DNA from: Nitrospirota bacterium
GTDB taxonomy: Bacteria; Nitrospirota; Nitrospiria; Nitrospirales; UBA8639
Reading direction: 5' to 3'
Length of the DNA stretch: 6,832 nucleotides
Assembly (NCBI GenBank): GCA_029865515.1
Contig: JAOUGQ010000158.1
Span: forward strand, 1-6,832
This document shows, one piece after another, positions 5,444-6,832 of the stretch. The position numbers and the translations under genes are program-made. How positions within the stretch are numbered: position 1 is the stretch's first letter; the number at the start of each line of letters is the position of its first letter. Under the pieces are notes generated by a model, which did no database searches, was not told the DNA's origin, and saw nothing but the letters and a program-made list of their open reading frames with translations.

Positions 5444-6832
5444 ATGATTGAACGATTACTTCGATACTGTCAGCATGATGTCTGGACGGTGGATGTGAAT
5501 GCGCTCACCGGCCTCCGGCAATTCTGGGTCAAGGCCGTGCGTCTCGTGTTAGTGGCTGTCGCCGAATTTCAGGAAAGTGTCCTCAGTATTCGAGCCACCA
5601 GTTTGGTCTATACCACTCTTCTTTCTCTCGTCCCATTTTTGGCGGTCACGTTTTCGGTTCTCAAAGCCTTCGGGATTCACCAACAGATCCAACCTATTTT
5701 GGCGCAAGCCTTGGATCCCCTGGGGCCCCGAGGAGCTGAGATTACCACGAACATTATCCGGTTTGTCGACAACTTGAAAGTCGGGGTTTTGGGGGCGGTT
5801 GGTGTTGCGGGGTTGTTCTATACGACCTATTCGCTCATTGAAAAAATTGAGGAGGCGCTCAACTCGATTTGGCGCGTTGAGGCGGGGCGGCCGTTGGCGA
5901 GAAGGATTACCGATTATTTAAGTGTTGTACTTGTGGGGCCCGTCTTTGTCTTTACGGCCTTCGGGATGACCGCTTCGGCACAAAGCCATTGGCTCGTGCA
6001 AAAATTCATGGCAGTTCAGCCGTTTGGCCATCTCATGGTGGTGCTCACGAATCTGTTGCCCTTCTTTTTTATGTGTTTTGTGTTTACGTTTATCTACAAG
6101 GTTTTGCCCTATACGACTGTCAATTTCAGCTCAGCCCTCGTCGGAGGGATTACCGCAGGAATGTTCTGGCAAGTGGCTGGTATGGCCTTTGCGGCCTTTG
6201 TGGTCGGCACAGGACGGTATAGCGCCATTTATTCAAGCTTTGCCGTTCTCATCTTATTTCTCATTTGGTTATACGTCGGGTGGCTCATTGTATTGGCGGG
6301 AGCCCAAGTCGCCTATTATCATCAGCATCCTGCGGCCTATCTGTTACATTTGCGACGGAAACATCAAACCCCGCTATTTCGCGAATATCTGACCCTGGCA
6401 CTGTTACGGCATATCACCCGACGGTTTTTGTTGGGCAAACCTCCTCTCCAAGAAAGCCAATTGGCACGAGCGCAGGGTGTGCCGCTGACCTTGGTGGAAT
6501 CCTTAATAAATGATCTGGTGAAAGCCGGGATGGTTTTTCGAACAGATGATCCCCAGGGGTTGGTCCTGGCTCGGCCTCCGGAGTCTATCCCGGTGGGGGA
6601 GGTATTGCGAGTGGTGCAACATCAACCTCATAGCGGCCCGCAATCATTTTCGATGGGGACAGATGGCATTAGCCAGTTGTTGATGCGACGAGATGCGGCC
6701 ATTGATGCGGCACTGGACGGGATCACCCTCAGAAATTTGGCGCAAGATCCCATCGGCCCACCGGAGCAAAAGGATGTCTTGGATCTGCCCTCAACCGGGG
6801 ATTTTTCATGTTCCGAGTCCGAATCTTCCATG
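5444..6832 (+). CDS. YihY/BrkB-family inner-membrane protein with C-terminal extension, partial at window end
   Basis: The frame is open from ATG 5444 to the last base (463 codons without a stop), so the 3' end lies outside. An in-frame TAG at 5411-5413 with no start between it and the ATG fixes the earliest start. Residues about 35-295 match the YihY/virulence factor BrkB family (UPF0761, once mislabelled RNase BN): the conserved opening ATSLVYTTLLSLVPFLAV, the segment LIEKIEEALNSIWRVEAGRP, and the closing YSSFAVLILFLIWLYVGWLI with GAQVAYY. Six membrane helices are visible at about 51-75, 112-134, 155-176, 197-220, 228-252 and 263-292. The family's biochemical role is unsettled; membrane integrity or transport has been proposed. 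After the last helix comes a basic stretch (LHLRRKH), then a soluble part about 310-400 that looks like a winged helix (ESQLARAQGVP, then VESLINDLVKAGMV), known in longer family members. The tail past 440 is Ser/Glu-rich and looks disordered. No clear Shine-Dalgarno site precedes the ATG. Confidence 0.92.
   Translation, partial: MIERLLRYCQHDVWTVDVNALTGLRQFWVKAVRLVLVAVAEFQESVLSIRATSLVYTTLLSLVPFLAVTFSVLKAFGIHQQIQPILAQALDPLGPRGAEITTNIIRFVDNLKVGVLGAVGVAGLFYTTYSLIEKIEEALNSIWRVEAGRPLARRITDYLSVVLVGPVFVFTAFGMTASAQSHWLVQKFMAVQPFGHLMVVLTNLLPFFFMCFVFTFIYKVLPYTTVNFSSALVGGITAGMFWQVAGMAFAAFVVGTGRYSAIYSSFAVLILFLIWLYVGWLIVLAGAQVAYYHQHPAAYLLHLRRKHQTPLFREYLTLALLRHITRRFLLGKPPLQESQLARAQGVPLTLVESLINDLVKAGMVFRTDDPQGLVLARPPESIPVGEVLRVVQHQPHSGPQSFSMGTDGISQLLMRRDAAIDAALDGITLRNLAQDPIGPPEQKDVLDLPSTGDFSCSESESSM

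Noticed and set aside
5577..6513. Several + strand open frames inside the YihY-family gene
   Set aside because: They are alternative-frame shadows of the continuous 463-codon frame that carries the membrane helices and family motifs.

Overview
This window comes from a Gram-negative bacterium of moderate GC content. It holds four protein genes, one decayed transposase relic and some REP-like repeat DNA. The lipoprotein signal peptide, the HD-GYP protein with a DUF3391 head, the NtrB-like multi-PAS hybrid kinase and the RAYT/REP remnant suggest an environmental lineage rich in signalling genes. Nitrospirota or a proteobacterium would fit, but this is a low-confidence guess because nothing here fixes the taxonomy.

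Left edge (1-481): no intact gene. On the + strand, 41-310 reads as a REP-associated tyrosine transposase (RAYT, IS200-like Y1 family) that has lost its catalytic middle and carries an in-frame TGA. Copies of the motif GTCGGGTTA lie on both sides of it in opposite orientations, and an imperfect REP-like hairpin sits at 360-385. Positions 391-481 are plain intergenic DNA downstream of the kinase.

Signalling pair (482-4480, minus strand): a DUF3391/HD-GYP protein (predicted cyclic-di-GMP phosphodiesterase) lies upstream of a soluble hybrid histidine kinase (four PAS-like domains, HisKA, HATPase, receiver). The gap is 51 bp and they probably form one transcription unit. Together they suggest a cytoplasmic sensory circuit with cyclic-di-GMP turnover as one possible output, but the sequence does not identify the signal.

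Middle (4481-5443): a small TPR lipoprotein lies on the minus strand. The 197-bp gap between it and the HD-GYP gene holds a nested inverted repeat just 3' of its stop codon. A 142-bp divergent region separates the lipoprotein from the last gene.

Right edge (5444-6832, + strand): a YihY/BrkB-family inner-membrane protein with a long cytoplasmic C-terminal extension. The reading frame is still open at the window end, so the gene is truncated here by the window.

I see no CRISPR array, defence island, tRNA, rRNA or recognisable new system. The most interesting items are the RAYT/REP relic and the altered HD motif (HDIGQ) of the HD-GYP protein.
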